Shown here one piece after another: positions 37,671 through 48,691 of a stretch of DNA of 64,000 bases. This DNA is from Welwitschia mirabilis (taxonomy: Eukaryota; Gnetophyta; Gnetopsida; Welwitschiales), in the NCBI GenBank assembly GCA_051453625.1, contig JBOZIK010000001.1, positions 217,433,767 through 217,497,766 of the forward strand, in the 5' to 3' direction. Positions within the stretch are counted from its first letter, which is position 1. Every line of letters starts with the position of its first letter. The position numbers and the translations under genes were made by a program. Under the pieces are notes generated by a model. That model did not search any database. It was not told the origin of the DNA and saw only the letters and a program-made list of their open reading frames with translations.

Positions 37671-38749
37671 CATGGCCACACTGATTGCACTCTACAATGT
37701 CATTAGGGCATGGTTCTAGAGTGCCTTCTCTTATTAAATTAATACATATAATATGGTTTCATGTTTTGGAGTGATGCTAATATTGCATAGTACCAACTAG
37801 TATAGTCACCTAAGAAAGAAAATATCATATCTATATAATATAGATAAATAATTAAGATGTTACAAAGTAAAGTAATACATCCTTTAAAATAGAAATAGGA
37901 AACTTTTAGTATAATAATAAAGATTGAAATTTGGTGATTACTAAGATCAAAATTTCTATTAGTTTATATTTAAATTTTAAGTATTTCTTTTTGCTAAATG
38001 TTTTAATAATGCTAAGTTCCATGAAAATTTGTGTTGATAAATATCCTTTTACTTATTTATTGTCTTTATTATAGAAAGAAGTCTACTAAATTTCATTTTA
38101 CATGTTACATTTATTCTATGAATTAAATAAAAATGAAAATGTAAAGCATAGCTATAAATTCAAACTTCATAACAAAGCCAATTGGCTTCTTCGACTTGGA
38201 TTCATCAATCAAAATTAGCAAACTTAATAAAACTTGGCTAAAAATTTTAAAGGTTAAAATAATTATGTTTTATTACATTTTTTTAAAATTTACATATTTA
38301 CATGCAATCAAATAGAAGTATAGAACACGATTCATTTTTAAATATTAGATAATTTTTAAGACACATGATATTGCTATTTTACTATAATTAGCAAATAGAT
38401 AATAGCCATTTTTGTCAAACTTGTTATTATGAGTTATATTAATCGCTTCCCATCTTTTTTTGTAAAACCTAAAAGTGAAAAACACAATGTCTTAACATAC
38501 TTATTTTCAAGTTTCAAACTCTAAGGTTTTACTAGATATAAAAACATAAAAAAATTGGAATACAAAACATCATTTGCTAAATGTATTTTTAAAATTTAAT
38601 AATATAAATTTATCTTCTTCTAAAGAACGCTAGGTAATGATTCTTTATTACAAATTCACTTTAATATTATTATTAAAAGATTGAGAGTATACAATATTAT
38701 CATTGGCATTTGAACTACATTCTATTGTCTTTAACAAAATAATTAAAAA

Positions 38750-39150
38750 CAAATGCCTTCTAAAATTCTTTTGCAAAATCAACCCAATCGTTTCTAGTTT
38801 CACTAAGATGACTATACCATGTCACTACATTACCTACTAATAACATGATTACATATTGGCTATATAATTTACTATTGACGTTCTTCAACTTAAAGTGATT
38901 CTTAATGAGCTATAGCTATTTTAGTACTTCTTCATAAGATCTTAGGTTGCATGTGTAGTATATATTACTTGTAATTTCTTCATATATTCCTCCATATCCT
39001 TTCTTCTATGTTGTAGTTTTTACTTTCTTTAGATAAAATTATATAACTTTATGAAGTCATTGTTCAATAGCATTAATATTATTTTTTTCATGAGATTCCA
39101 TTATGTGCCAATCTATATATGATTGAGTATCCTTCTACTTCTTATTACTA
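38750..39150 (-). pseudogene. Possible retrotransposon gag fragment (weak)
   Basis: On the minus strand the reading LLVGNVVTWYSHLSETRNDW then VDFAKEF, preceded by LKNVNSKLYSQY, resembles the Retrotrans_gag pattern (..A..W........W..F...F). Stops surround it and no zinc knuckle follows. It could be chance. Confidence 0.25.
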
Positions 39151-39805
39151 CTTTTAATCTATCTTTCATAGCTTTAAATCTGGTTACTTTAGTAATTAAA
39201 AGTTAAAAATGTTGAAATAGCTTCATAATTAAGTAATTAATAAGATAATACATATAATTAATAAGAAAAAGATTATAATCCAATAAGTTAGAATCTAATA
39301 AGTAATGACTTAATTATGCTTAAATACTCATTTTGGAGCTCTATAGGTGTCTATTGGGTTTAACAAGGCTCCTTCTAAGTAATGTAAAATGCCATAGCTT
39401 TTTGAACTAATAATGTCAATAATATGGAACTATATATGATTTTTGGGATCTATCAAGAATGTTTCTTAGTATTGTGATGCTCTATATCTTTTTAAACAAA
39501 TGATAAATGTTATTAGATGTTATAAATAATTATGATACTCATATACATCACCATGTCAATTTAAAATACAACCAACTAATGTTTCATGAGTAACACTCCT
39601 CATCCTCAAAGTGAGATATAAGGGGAAGAGAGAGAGAAAAAGAATGTAAATAAGATCTAATGGTAATATCTAGAAAGTACTAAAATAAAGGGATTTAGAA
39701 GAGATCACTATTTTTTGTTTACAACATTTGCATGGATTTTTATTTTTAAGGAATCTTGGATTTTTGTATTATATTCATGATCAATTATTACTATAGTTTA
39801 TATAT

Positions 39806-41271
39806 TAAAATACAGATCAATCGTAGACGAAGTGAATAGCTCATAAGAAAAATATTTGTTCACTTTAAAGATCTACAAATAAAGACAAGGAATCCACCAA
39901 AAAATCACAAAATGTTTCTAATGATGGATAGACACCACCCTTCAACTCTACAAGGACAAGAGTTAAGTCCACATGGGGGGCACGAAGTCGAAGCATTCTA
40001 ACCGTACACCTATAGAAAACCTAAAGATCCATGTAGTTTAGTACCCAGTTCTCCAATAATCTACTTTATGCTATGTTGATTCCAGCCTGCATCACTGGTA
40101 TATCCAGCCCATCTACACCCAATTCTTAGTGACCTAGACAACCTGTCTTTAGCTGGCATAGATTAACCTCAAAGGTTAGTTTTTAGGCTCACCATACACC
40201 TATACAATTACCAATGGAATTTGGTACTAATCCACAACCACAAAAGAAAGGATTTAAGCAAATTACACAAATGCATTGTTATGTTACACATGAACAAAAT
40301 GCATAGCAAGATCTAACAAGCATAGGTATGAAGAGAAGCTCCCAAAAGAAATATGAACTCATAATATTTCAAGTATAGTACATATAGAACTTATAATAGT
40401 GATTGATGTAATGTGTCAATATTAAAAGCAGTGATAGTCACTATAAAGAGGAAGATGCTTAAATAGAGCAACTAAGAAAATTAGCCATTTAGAGATAAAA
40501 AGCAGACTGTTGTAACTGATTCCGCCTTTTTTCTGATGAATTGTAAAAGTATAATGGTTATATTTGTAATATGTTGGGTTTACCTCAAAATAATCTCAGT
40601 CGTCCTAGTGTTTGGTCTCCCTTGTTTGTTTTGTTTTATCACCCTTTCTTGAATTAGATTTAATAGTCTACTTATTAGGTTGCCCTTACAGAAATATTTG
40701 GTCGCCCTTGCCATATTCAATTTTGATAGTGCTACATTAAAACATTCAGTTGCCCTTCAATAAGCATGGAATTGATCTTATTGTGGTTGCCCTAATTTAA
40801 GATCTTGGTTGAACTCTTTACGTTTATTTCTAGGTGGTATGTGATTGCCCTTAATTATATCTTTAGTTATTCTCACTATTAGTAGGCTAAAATTTGTAGA
40901 ATGCAGTTCAGTCTCCCTTGAGCATAAGATAGGTTACCTGCTTTTATCTTAGTCTGTAATAGGTTTAAAAGTAGATCACCCTATATGATACACATGGTTT
41001 CCCATGCCAGTACTGGTCTTCATCTGATTAGTAGTTTAATCACCCCAACTTAGAGCCACGGTCATCTAATCCTAAAGTAGCTTTAAGTTATAGATGGTCC
41101 AATCACCCTTTATTTTACATATAGTCATTTGCTTATTATTTAGTGTATGTTCATATAATAGGTTAGTTATCTAGATTTTTATAGTGGTCGCCCAGTGCTA
41201 GAAAAATCTCTGCAAAATAACTAACTCGATAAAAACTCATTAATTTGATCAATGACAATAGGTTCTCAACA
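39806..41271 (-). repeat. 3' LTR of the copia element
   Basis: Aligns to 48,692-49,966. It is longer because it holds about 200 bp (about 39,935-40,140) missing from the other LTR. Its outer terminus reads TA on the minus strand where the partner has CA, a C-to-T change. Between 40,595 and 41,200 it carries many copies of a 'GGTCGCCC'-like word. Confidence 0.9.
40595..41200. repeat. Motif array 'GGTYGCCCTT' inside the copia LTR
   Basis: About 13-15 degenerate copies spaced about 30-60 bases apart: for example 'aggttgcccttac', 'tggtcgcccttgcc', 'cagttgcccttcaa', 'gtgattgcccttaa', 'agatcaccctat', 'caatcaccctttat', 'gtggtcgcccagtg'. The 5' LTR repeats the pattern (about 49,330-49,890) with more C-to-T decay. 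Confidence 0.7.
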
Positions 41272-41530
41272 AACTCCCCCTTTGTCATTGAATGAAGAAA
41301 AACACTATTTTAAAATGCATGTTCCCTCTTAAGAAAATAAGTTAGCAATCAAGTTAAATTAAAATANNNNNNNNNNGATCTCTGCAAAGTAACTAACTCC
41401 ACAAAACTCGTTAATTTGATCAATGACAATAGGTTCTCAACAAATTCCCCCTTTGTCATTGATTGAGGAAAAAGTATTTTAAAGTGTGTGCTCCCCCTTA
41501 ATCAAATAAATTGGCAACCAAGTTAAATTG
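41206..41530 (-). repeat. Duplicated LTR edge and purine tract around a 10-N gap
   Basis: Bases 41,206-41,366 (last ~66 bases of the LTR, purine tract, ~80 bases of internal sequence) match 41,377-41,530. The 10 Ns at 41,367-41,376 separate the copies. The purine tracts are at 41,272-41,284 and 41,443-41,455 ('aaagggggag' and 'aaagggggaa' on the minus strand). Either the assembly repeats an overlap, or the element has a real second tract. The copies differ at several bases, which argues against a pure assembly error. Confidence 0.7.
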
Positions 41531-43370
41531 ACACGAGTTTTATTGGAGAAACACAGGTAAAAATAGTGTACACAAAAGAGATTTTCATTGGTATAAAAAC
41601 ACATTTTATATTAATCAGAAGATTGAAATTTTGAGATACAACTAAAAGATTACATTTGACATTGACGAATACAAAAATACATATAATAAAAATATAATTT
41701 ATTCTCTCCCTTTTTGATAAAATTAAGGATAGGGAGTACAACAAGAGATAGAGAACCAAGAAAAAGATTTAATTAGACTCAAATCCTTCATAAGGCTAGT
41801 CACCCTCACTCTAAGAAGTATCAGCAACTAGAGTACCACTAGAAATGAGAGCATCCTTGATATGCTGAGTGTAAAAATCTAGATGATGCAAAAGATGAAG
41901 GATCTTTGGAGTATGAGAGGCCTTGATCTTAGGCCTGAAAGGAGAAACAAGCTGCTAAAAAATGTATCTCCTAGAGAGCATGGCATGATAAATGGACTCC
42001 ATGGGCTTTTAAACCTCCTATTAAGCAAGATGAAGAATGTTAAAGTGCCAATAAGTCTGTGTCATAAGAAAGGAACACAGTAGGGAGTGCCTATTCTGAG
42101 ATTAAAGCTGATTTGTCATATACTTGAGCATAATGCCAGGAGCATCAATGTTACATCTCTGATCCAATGAGTAGAAAAGGAAGACCTAGTAATTAGAGAG
42201 TTCATCTCTGTACCCGATAACAGGAAGGAAATTGTATGATAAAATTAAACATAAAAGATGAAACCTGGGAAGAAGTTGAGAGGATTTGAGGATCTTCCTC
42301 TAGGTGAGAGCAGTACCATACACATGCTAAGTGGTAGCTACCTTTTCTTAAAATAATTCAGCCATGAACTAATATTCTTTTATGTTTCCTCGAGGTAGCC
42401 CAGTGAGTAAAGCTATCAGGTCAGTAGTTATATGCATCTCATGGATAAATATAGTGGTAATGAAAGTGAAATGGATAACATTAAATCTATCATTTGAATA
42501 AAATAAACAAGTTACTAGAGGATAGCACGTGCCTAAGACATGAAGGAAGTAATTCTAGTTCACTTCTTTAAGAAGAATCTAGGTCTCCCTTAGACTAAGG
42601 AACTACGTAGGTTTACAGGTCCTCTCTAATGCAGTGGAATTAGACTCAAAATGCTTTTCACACTATTCTATTTACTCTATTCTCATTTAAGAAAAAATGT
42701 AGCTAAGAGGTTTGATAATAGCCTCCTTTCTTTTCTTCTTGAAATCCTCTCCTAACTGCTGAGAATCCATTTGAAGACTAGATCTAAAGAGGAAAAATAT
42801 GGGAAAGGAGAAGAGTGGATTATAGGAGTTAAGTGAAATAACAAAGGAGGAAAGAGACAAATGAGGGTTTAAAAAGGGAGCAGAAGAATTTAAAAATCTG
42901 TAGCATACTATTTTAAATGTAAGTGACTGATTGACAAGATTAATTGATCCATGTAAAATTTTAAAATTTAAATAGTAAGGTAGGAGTTGACCATAAATGA
43001 CAAGCATTCAACCCAGCAAGAGAAAGATTTTATAGTAAGAGCTAAGGCAAATTTGATTAACCCAAAAATAATGAGTGGTTGACTTGATGTAACCAAAAAA
43101 AAGTTCTTTATGAGGTCAATCGTAGAAACATAAGAGTCAATCCATTTACTAGATGGTTTGATAGAAAACACTGAGACAACGATGGTTGACTCAAATATAA
43201 GGTTTAATTGACCTAGAGTAAAAATAAATTTTAATAGAAAAAACTAAAAGATAAAAGGTTGTTCCAATTTACTGAGGAGGTTGATCGAGGTTCAATTTGA
43301 TATAATAAAGAAAGTTTTGAATCCATCAATTAAACTCTAATGTTCAGTTAATGCTAGGTTTTTTAGATCT
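41530..43370 (-). other. Long 3' region of the copia element
   Basis: About 1.8 kb lies between RNase H and the purine tract, where some Sireviruses carry an envelope-like gene. Only short frames are seen (for example 42,687-43,007, 106 codons), none with a recognised signal peptide, membrane pattern or family. Words such as 'ggttgac' and 'ggtcaatcg' recur at 42,950-43,350. I would not call a gene here. Confidence 0.5.
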
Positions 43371-43895
43371 TTCTCAGATGTGACACCCAAAAAATAATGA
43401 AGTATAATAAAATGATCAAACGATAAAGGTTTTGTAAAAATATCAGCCAATTAATCTTGAGTACAAACATATTCAAGTCTGATAATTTTCTTTTCTATCA
43501 AGTCTTAGATAAAGTGATATCAAAGATTGATGTGCTTGGTGTAGGAGTGTTGAACTAGATTATGAGCAATTTGAATGACACTTTATTTATTGCATAGATT
43601 AGGAACTTCAATGATATTTAGGTTATAGTATTTTAAAGTTTATATCATCATAGTGTCTAAGTAAAATAAGCTCTAGCATTTATGTATTCAACTTCGACTA
43701 TGGATACATATATGGAGCATTGTTTCTTACACTACCAAGCTGTGAGGTAATTTCCAAAGAAGAAACATCCACCACTTGTACTCTTTTAATCATCTTTGCA
43801 TTTAGACCAATCTGTTTCACTATAACCTATTATCCTTAGAGGAGTATTACTTAAATACCATAAACTAAAATTAAGATTACCTTTTACATAGTGAA
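43370..43895 (-). pseudogene. copia RNase H
   Basis: The minus strand reads KRILHYVKGNLNFSLWYLSN, then GYSETDWSKCKDD, a stop, KSTSGGCFFFGNY, a stretch with VSIVEVEYINARAYF, and after frameshifts VQHSYTKHINL and KKIIRLEYVCTQD. This is the canonical end of the copia polyprotein. The catalytic SDADW block is SETDW. It ends with LADIFTKPLSFDHFI-like codons and the late tail FLGVTSEKDL. Broken by stops and shifts. Confidence 0.85.
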
Positions 43896-44120
43896 GTATC
43901 CTCTTNNNNNNNNNNNNNNNNNNNNNNNNNNNNNNNNNNNNNNNNNNNNNNNNNNNNNNNNNNNNNNNNNNNNNNNNNNNNNNNNNNNNNNNNNNNNNNN
44001 NNNNNNNNNNNNNNNNNNNNNNNNNNNNNNNNNNNNNNNNNNNNNNNNNNNNNNNNNNNNNNNNNNNNNNNNNNNNNNNNNNNNNNNNNNNNNNNNNNNN
44101 NNNNNNNNNNNNNNNNNNNN
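43896..44120. other. Assembly gap (225 N) in copia pol
   Basis: The missing part between RT and RNase H is usually about 70 residues (~210 bp) in this family, so the gap size fits. Confidence 0.8.
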
Positions 44121-45720
44121 ATTTTTTAATTAGATCTAAATAGTATTTCTTCTAATTTGTGAAGATACCATTTTTATTTTGTTGGATTTATAGGCCTAAA
44201 AACATGTTAATTGGTCTAACCATACTCATTTCAAACTTATAACTCATCAAATTTATAAAATCATTTGATAAGATTTCATTAGTTAACTCGAAAATAATGT
44301 CATCTACATATATTTAAAACAAAATTAAATCATAATTCAATAATTTTTTAAATAAAGGTCTATCAATGGATCCTCTAGTAAAACCATGCTATAGTAAAAA
44401 GGAGGAAAGCTTTTCATACTAGGCTCTAGGAGATTATTTTAACCCATATAAAGCTTTGTTAAATTTGTACACATATTCTAGTTTATAAGGATCAACAAAT
44501 CCTTGTGGTTGTTTGATAAAAACATCTTTTTCACTGTATTCATTNNNNNNNNNNNNNNNNNNNNNNNNNNNNNNNNNNNNNNNNNNNNNNNNNNNNNNNN
44601 NNNNNNNNNNNNNNNNNNNNNNNNNNNNNNNNNNNNNNNNNNNNNNNNNNNNNNNNNNNNNNNNNNNNNNNNNNNNNNNNNNNNNNNNNNNNNNNNNNNN
44701 NNNNNNNNNNNNNNNNNNNNNNNNNNNNNNNNNNNNNNNNNNNNNNNNNNNNNNNNNNNNNNNNNNNNNNNNNNNNNNNNNNNNNNNNNNNNNNNNNNNN
44801 NNNNNNNNNNNNNNNNNNNNNNNNNNNNNNNNNNNNNNNNNNNNNNNNNNNNNNNNNNNNNNNNNNNNNNNNNNNNNNNNNNNNNNNNNNNNNNNNNNNN
44901 NNNNNNNNNNNNNNNNNNNNNNNNNNNNNNNNNNNNNNNNNNNNNNNNNNNNNNNNNNNNNNNNNNNNNNNNNNNNNNNNNNNNNNNNNNNNNNNNNNNN
45001 NNNNNNNNNNNNNNNNNNNNNNNNNNNNNNNNNNNNNNNNNNNNNNNNNNNNNNNNNNNNNNNNNNNNNNNNNNNNNNNNNNNNNNNNNNNNNNNNNNNN
45101 NNNNNNNNNNNNNNNNNNNNNNNNNNNNNNNNNNNNNNNNNNNNNNNNNNNNNNNNNNNNNNNNNNNNNNNNNNNNNNNNNNNNNNNNNNNNNNNNNNNN
45201 NNNNNNNNNNNNNNNNNNNNNNNNNNNNNNNNNNNNNNNNNNNNNNNNNNNNNNNNNNNNNNNNNNNNNNNNNNNNNNNNNNNNNNNNNNNNNNNNNNNN
45301 NNNNNNNNNNNNNNNNNNNNNNNNNNNNNNNNNNNNNNNNNNNNNNNNNNNNNNNNNNNNNNNNNNNNNNNNNNNNNNNNNNNNNNNNNNNNNNNNNNNN
45401 NNNNNNNNNNNNNNNNNNNNNNNNNNNNNNNNNNNNNNNNNNNNNNNNNNNNNNNNNNNNNNNNNNNNNNNNNNNNNNNNNNNNNNNNNNNNNNNNNNNN
45501 GTAATCTCATTCTTTTCATTTATTTTATTTCTAAAAATTTGTTTTATGCCTATGACATTTTTCTAGCTGGTTTAGAAACAAGAGACCACACCTCATTTCA
45601 TGAGAATTGTTCAAATTCTTCTTGCTTGCATGGTATTCATCTAACAAGGATCAGATTCAACATCCTTAAAGGTTTTTGGTTCCATCTGAGATAGCAAAGA
45701 TATATGAGCACTAAAATTAT
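44121..45720 (-). pseudogene. copia reverse transcriptase (interrupted by a 956-N gap)
   Basis: The N-terminal part (45,720-45,501) reads EPKTFKDVESD and, further on, NVIGIKQIFRNKINEKNE, matching the start of RVT_2. After the gap, NEYSEKDVFIKQPQGFVDPY and KFNKALYGLK come, then a stop at the expected Gln, SPRA, a stop at the expected Trp, YEKLSSFLL, and DLILF, stop, IYVDDIIFELTNE. The catalytic YVDD (44,299-44,310) is intact. Open frames of 330-390 codons over the Ns are artefacts. Confidence 0.9.
44545..45500. other. Assembly gap (956 N) inside copia RT
   Basis: Only about 85 residues (~255 bp) are expected between the two flanking RT motifs, so the gap is much larger than the missing coding part. 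It may hide an insertion or be wrongly sized. Confidence 0.7.
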
Positions 45721-46089
45721 TAAGAGAGTTTCTTGTGACTATAACTTGTTGAACATTTCTTATAATTGAGTACATCCAAAGGATGATCCTTGAGTTCTTT
45801 GATTTCTAGTGTTGTGTTATCTCTTGAGTCATCTCTGTTATGGTAGAAAGAAGGAGGAAGTAAAGATTCATCAGGCTAATAGGATTTTATGATATGGGGC
45901 ACATTATAAATTTTTGACATTTATAGATTCTTCCATGAAGAGTGCATTTGTTGAACACTCTATAACCTCTACTTGATTGAGAGCACCCCAAGAAACTTCA
46001 TTCATTCTCTCAGGATGAAGCACTCACTTCCAAAGGTTTTGAAATAGGATATATTTGGCTTCTTTCCTTTTTAGAGTTTGTAAGGAGTT

Positions 46090-47160
46090 TTAGAAGTTCT
46101 AGATCTTAAATAAACTCTGTTTGAAATATGACATGTTGTGTTCACTGCTTCAGCCCAAAATACTTTTGAAATATCTTTGTTATTTAGCATGACTCTTGCC
46201 ATATCTAATAATTTTTAATTTTTTCTTTATATTACTCTATTTTGTTGAGGAGTCTTTGGAGTTGAAAATTTGTGTTCAATTCCATTTGAATTGCAATAAT
46301 ATTCAAATCTTTCATTTTCAAACTCTCTACCATGATCACTACAAATATTCATAATTACATACCCCTTTTTAGTTTAGAGTTTATTGCAAATTCTAATAAA
46401 GTTATCATAAGCATCAGATTTAGAATGAAAAAAGGCTACCTCAGAAAATCTAGAAAAATCATCAACCATGACCAAAAAGTATCTTTTCTAAATAATCTTG
46501 CTATTTGAATAGAATTAACCAAATCTAAATGAATTAAATCTAAAGGATTGCTAGTAGTAATATTATTGATTCTTTATGAGACGTTTTAGTTTGTTTCTAT
46601 TTTTAACAAGCATCACATAAGCCTTTATAAGTGATACAAAGTTTTGGAAGACCTCTAATAATCTCTTCACGACATATTTTTTTTAAAATTTCAAAGCTAA
46701 TATAACCTACACATTGATGCCAGAAAACATCTTCTTGAACATATCAAGAGAGACAAATAGAATTTCTTAACTAATTTACACAGTAAACATTTTCATGTCT
46801 TGTTACTACTAGTAATATCGAATCCATTTTATCATGTCTTACTATATACTTGTTTTCATCAAAAGATACTTTATGACCCTTATCACAAATTTGACTAATG
46901 CTTAACACATTATGCTTTAAACTATTTACAAATAACACATTATAATTATTAGATAAATTACCTCCATTAATGCTTCCAATTCCTTCAATTCAAGCTCTTT
47001 CATTATCACCAAATGTCACTTCTCCTCCATCATATTCCTTGAATTTGATAAAGTTGGAAATAGCAATCACTATCAAGATACTAGTAAGATCTATTAGTTG
47101 CCTTTAAAGCCATTTGAATTAATAGGCTTTTGTTTGAGGACTTTGAAATCCACCTCATGC
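46090..47160 (-). pseudogene. copia protease and integrase
   Basis: Protease: YLDSDCYFQL at about 47,050-47,080, where the family has LDSGC(S/A)RHM; the active Gly is Asp. In the next frame KEYDGGEVTFGDNERA, then IEGIGSI and NVLFVNSLKHNVLSISQICD follow. Pre-integrase: VFWHQCVGYISFEILKKI, GLPK, then CDAC, stop, K, stop, KQTK. In GYIS the family's His is Tyr (CAT to TAT). Integrase core: VMVDDFSRFSEVAFFHSKSD, SDHGREFENERFEYY, HKFSTPKTPQQNRVI, stop, RKN. The catalytic Glu codon of ERKN is TAA (46,227-46,229). Non-functional. Confidence 0.9.
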
Positions 47161-47249
47161 AATTTTTTTTTGGTTTGTATTTTGATTAGATTTTGGAAAG
47201 AAAGTAAACTTAGAACCTAACATGGACTGAGAAAACCAACTTTTGTAAA

Positions 47250-48640
47250 AAATACAATCAATTTTTAAGTGTCCCTTATTGTTGTGATAATGGCAAGTAA
47301 TATTTGCTAATTAGTATTTGGAGTTTACTTTATTCAAGGGTTTGAGATAAGAAATATAATTTGACCAAGTATAAAAGAAGCTAGAAGAATGTTTACTAGT
47401 CAAAGTCTCTTTAGATAGTTTTGAATTTGATTCAAGTTTGTTTTTAAAATCTCTAATTTCCCTTTCTCTAGACTCTAGCTTATCTAATAGATTTTTGTTT
47501 TCTTTCTTTAGATTCTTTACTCTAAGGATCATATTTTGACATTCCATATAGAGTTCCAATTCTATTTCACTAAGCATAAAATCATCATCAAAGGAATCAA
47601 TGGTGGTTGTGGAGCATACCTTTTCATCTATAAAAGTCATGAGAGAAATTCCACCCCACTCTGAATCTAAGTTTTATTTGCTCTCACTTTCTCCATCATT
47701 TCATGTTGTTAATAAGACTTTCTTACCTTTTATTTTATAACTCTTTTTATTATTTTGATAGACATTTGATGTGTGACTAAAACCCTTGTAGGAGTAACAT
47801 TGGATATCTCGTTGTCCCTCCTCTTCTCTTCTTGGCGGCCTTTTGGATTGACCTTTATTTTGCCTTCACTACATGAAGTTATTCAATCTTTTAACTAGAA
47901 CAACCACTTCATCTTTTCTTTCTAATTCTTGATTAGATACTTCCTTGATATTAGGTTTTTTATAAGCAACTGTCAATGCTATACTTGTCTTCTTCTGCTT
48001 TCCAAATTTTAGTTCGAACATGTGAATTTTTCCTTAGAGGTCATCCATTTTCATGATATTTAAGTCCTTGCTTTCTTTGATGGCAATTACTTTAGATTCA
48101 AATCTTTGTGGAAGGGATATTAATGCTTTGCATACTACTCTTAACTCATCAATGAGTTTACCTAGGCCACACATATAATTAATAATATTTATTAGTTTTG
48201 CAAAAAAATCATTTATACCTTTATCTTCTTTCATCTTGAGATTTTCAAACTAAGTAATAAGCATTTAAAGCTTAGCCTGATTCACTAGGCTTATTCCTTC
48301 ATGAGTGGTCTGTAAGATCTCTCATGCTTCTTTAGCTATGATGCAATTTACTACTCATTTAAAATATTTTGAATCTATAGTACAAAGATAGCATTTAGTC
48401 CTTTGAAATTTCAAAATGCCATCAACGTTTTGTGAGATGTCCAATTTTTTTTGCTCTTTAGAGTAGTTAGCTTGGTTACAGGATCTTGCATAGTAGGAAT
48501 ATAATAGCCATTAGTGGTAGACTCCCATATTTTAAGGTTAATGGATTGAACAAAGAACCTTATTTTTTCCTTATAAGAATCATAGTTAGTTCTATTAAAG
48601 AAGGGTGGCCTTGTAGGATGACTCATTTTCTAGTGTTTAT
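47250..48640 (-). pseudogene. copia gag
   Basis: The start is at 48,626 (MSHPTRPPFFNRTNYDSYKE), about 50 bases after the primer site, and reads like a copia gag N-terminus (F.GTN...WK.....). UBN2-type part at 48,234-48,034: MKEDKGINDFFAKLINIINY and, further on, LISLPQRFESKVIAIKESKD. A coiled-coil-like stretch lies at 47,640-47,400 (LKKENKNLLDKLESREREIR). The zinc knuckle near 47,300-47,260 reads CHYHNNKGHLKIDC; the second Cys is His (TGT to CAC), the other three ligands are kept. Several stops separate these blocks. Confidence 0.85.
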
Positions 48641-48675
48641 TGGAGCAGAGTTCTATGAGGATATGTTGCTCAATC

Positions 48676-48689
48676 TTGATTTGATACCA
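48676..48689 (-). other. Primer binding site of the copia element
   Basis: The minus strand reads TGGTATCAAATCAAG two bases after the LTR terminus CA, close to the iMet site TGGTATCAGAGC. Confidence 0.8.
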
Positions 48690-48691
48690 AT

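Larger units (their letters stand above)
37166..38750. other. Anonymous AT-rich DNA with two microsatellites
   Basis: No coding or transposon motif was seen. It contains a TTC run at 37,403-37,423 and a TA run at 37,649-37,670. Confidence 0.6.

Noticed and set aside
41883-42083. Plus-strand ORF of 66 codons inside the copia 3' region
   Set aside because: Wrong strand for the element and no recognisable motif.
44434-45694. Open frames of 330-390 codons on both strands
   Set aside because: Their length comes from the 956-N gap. Only the short flanking copia RT parts are real sequence.
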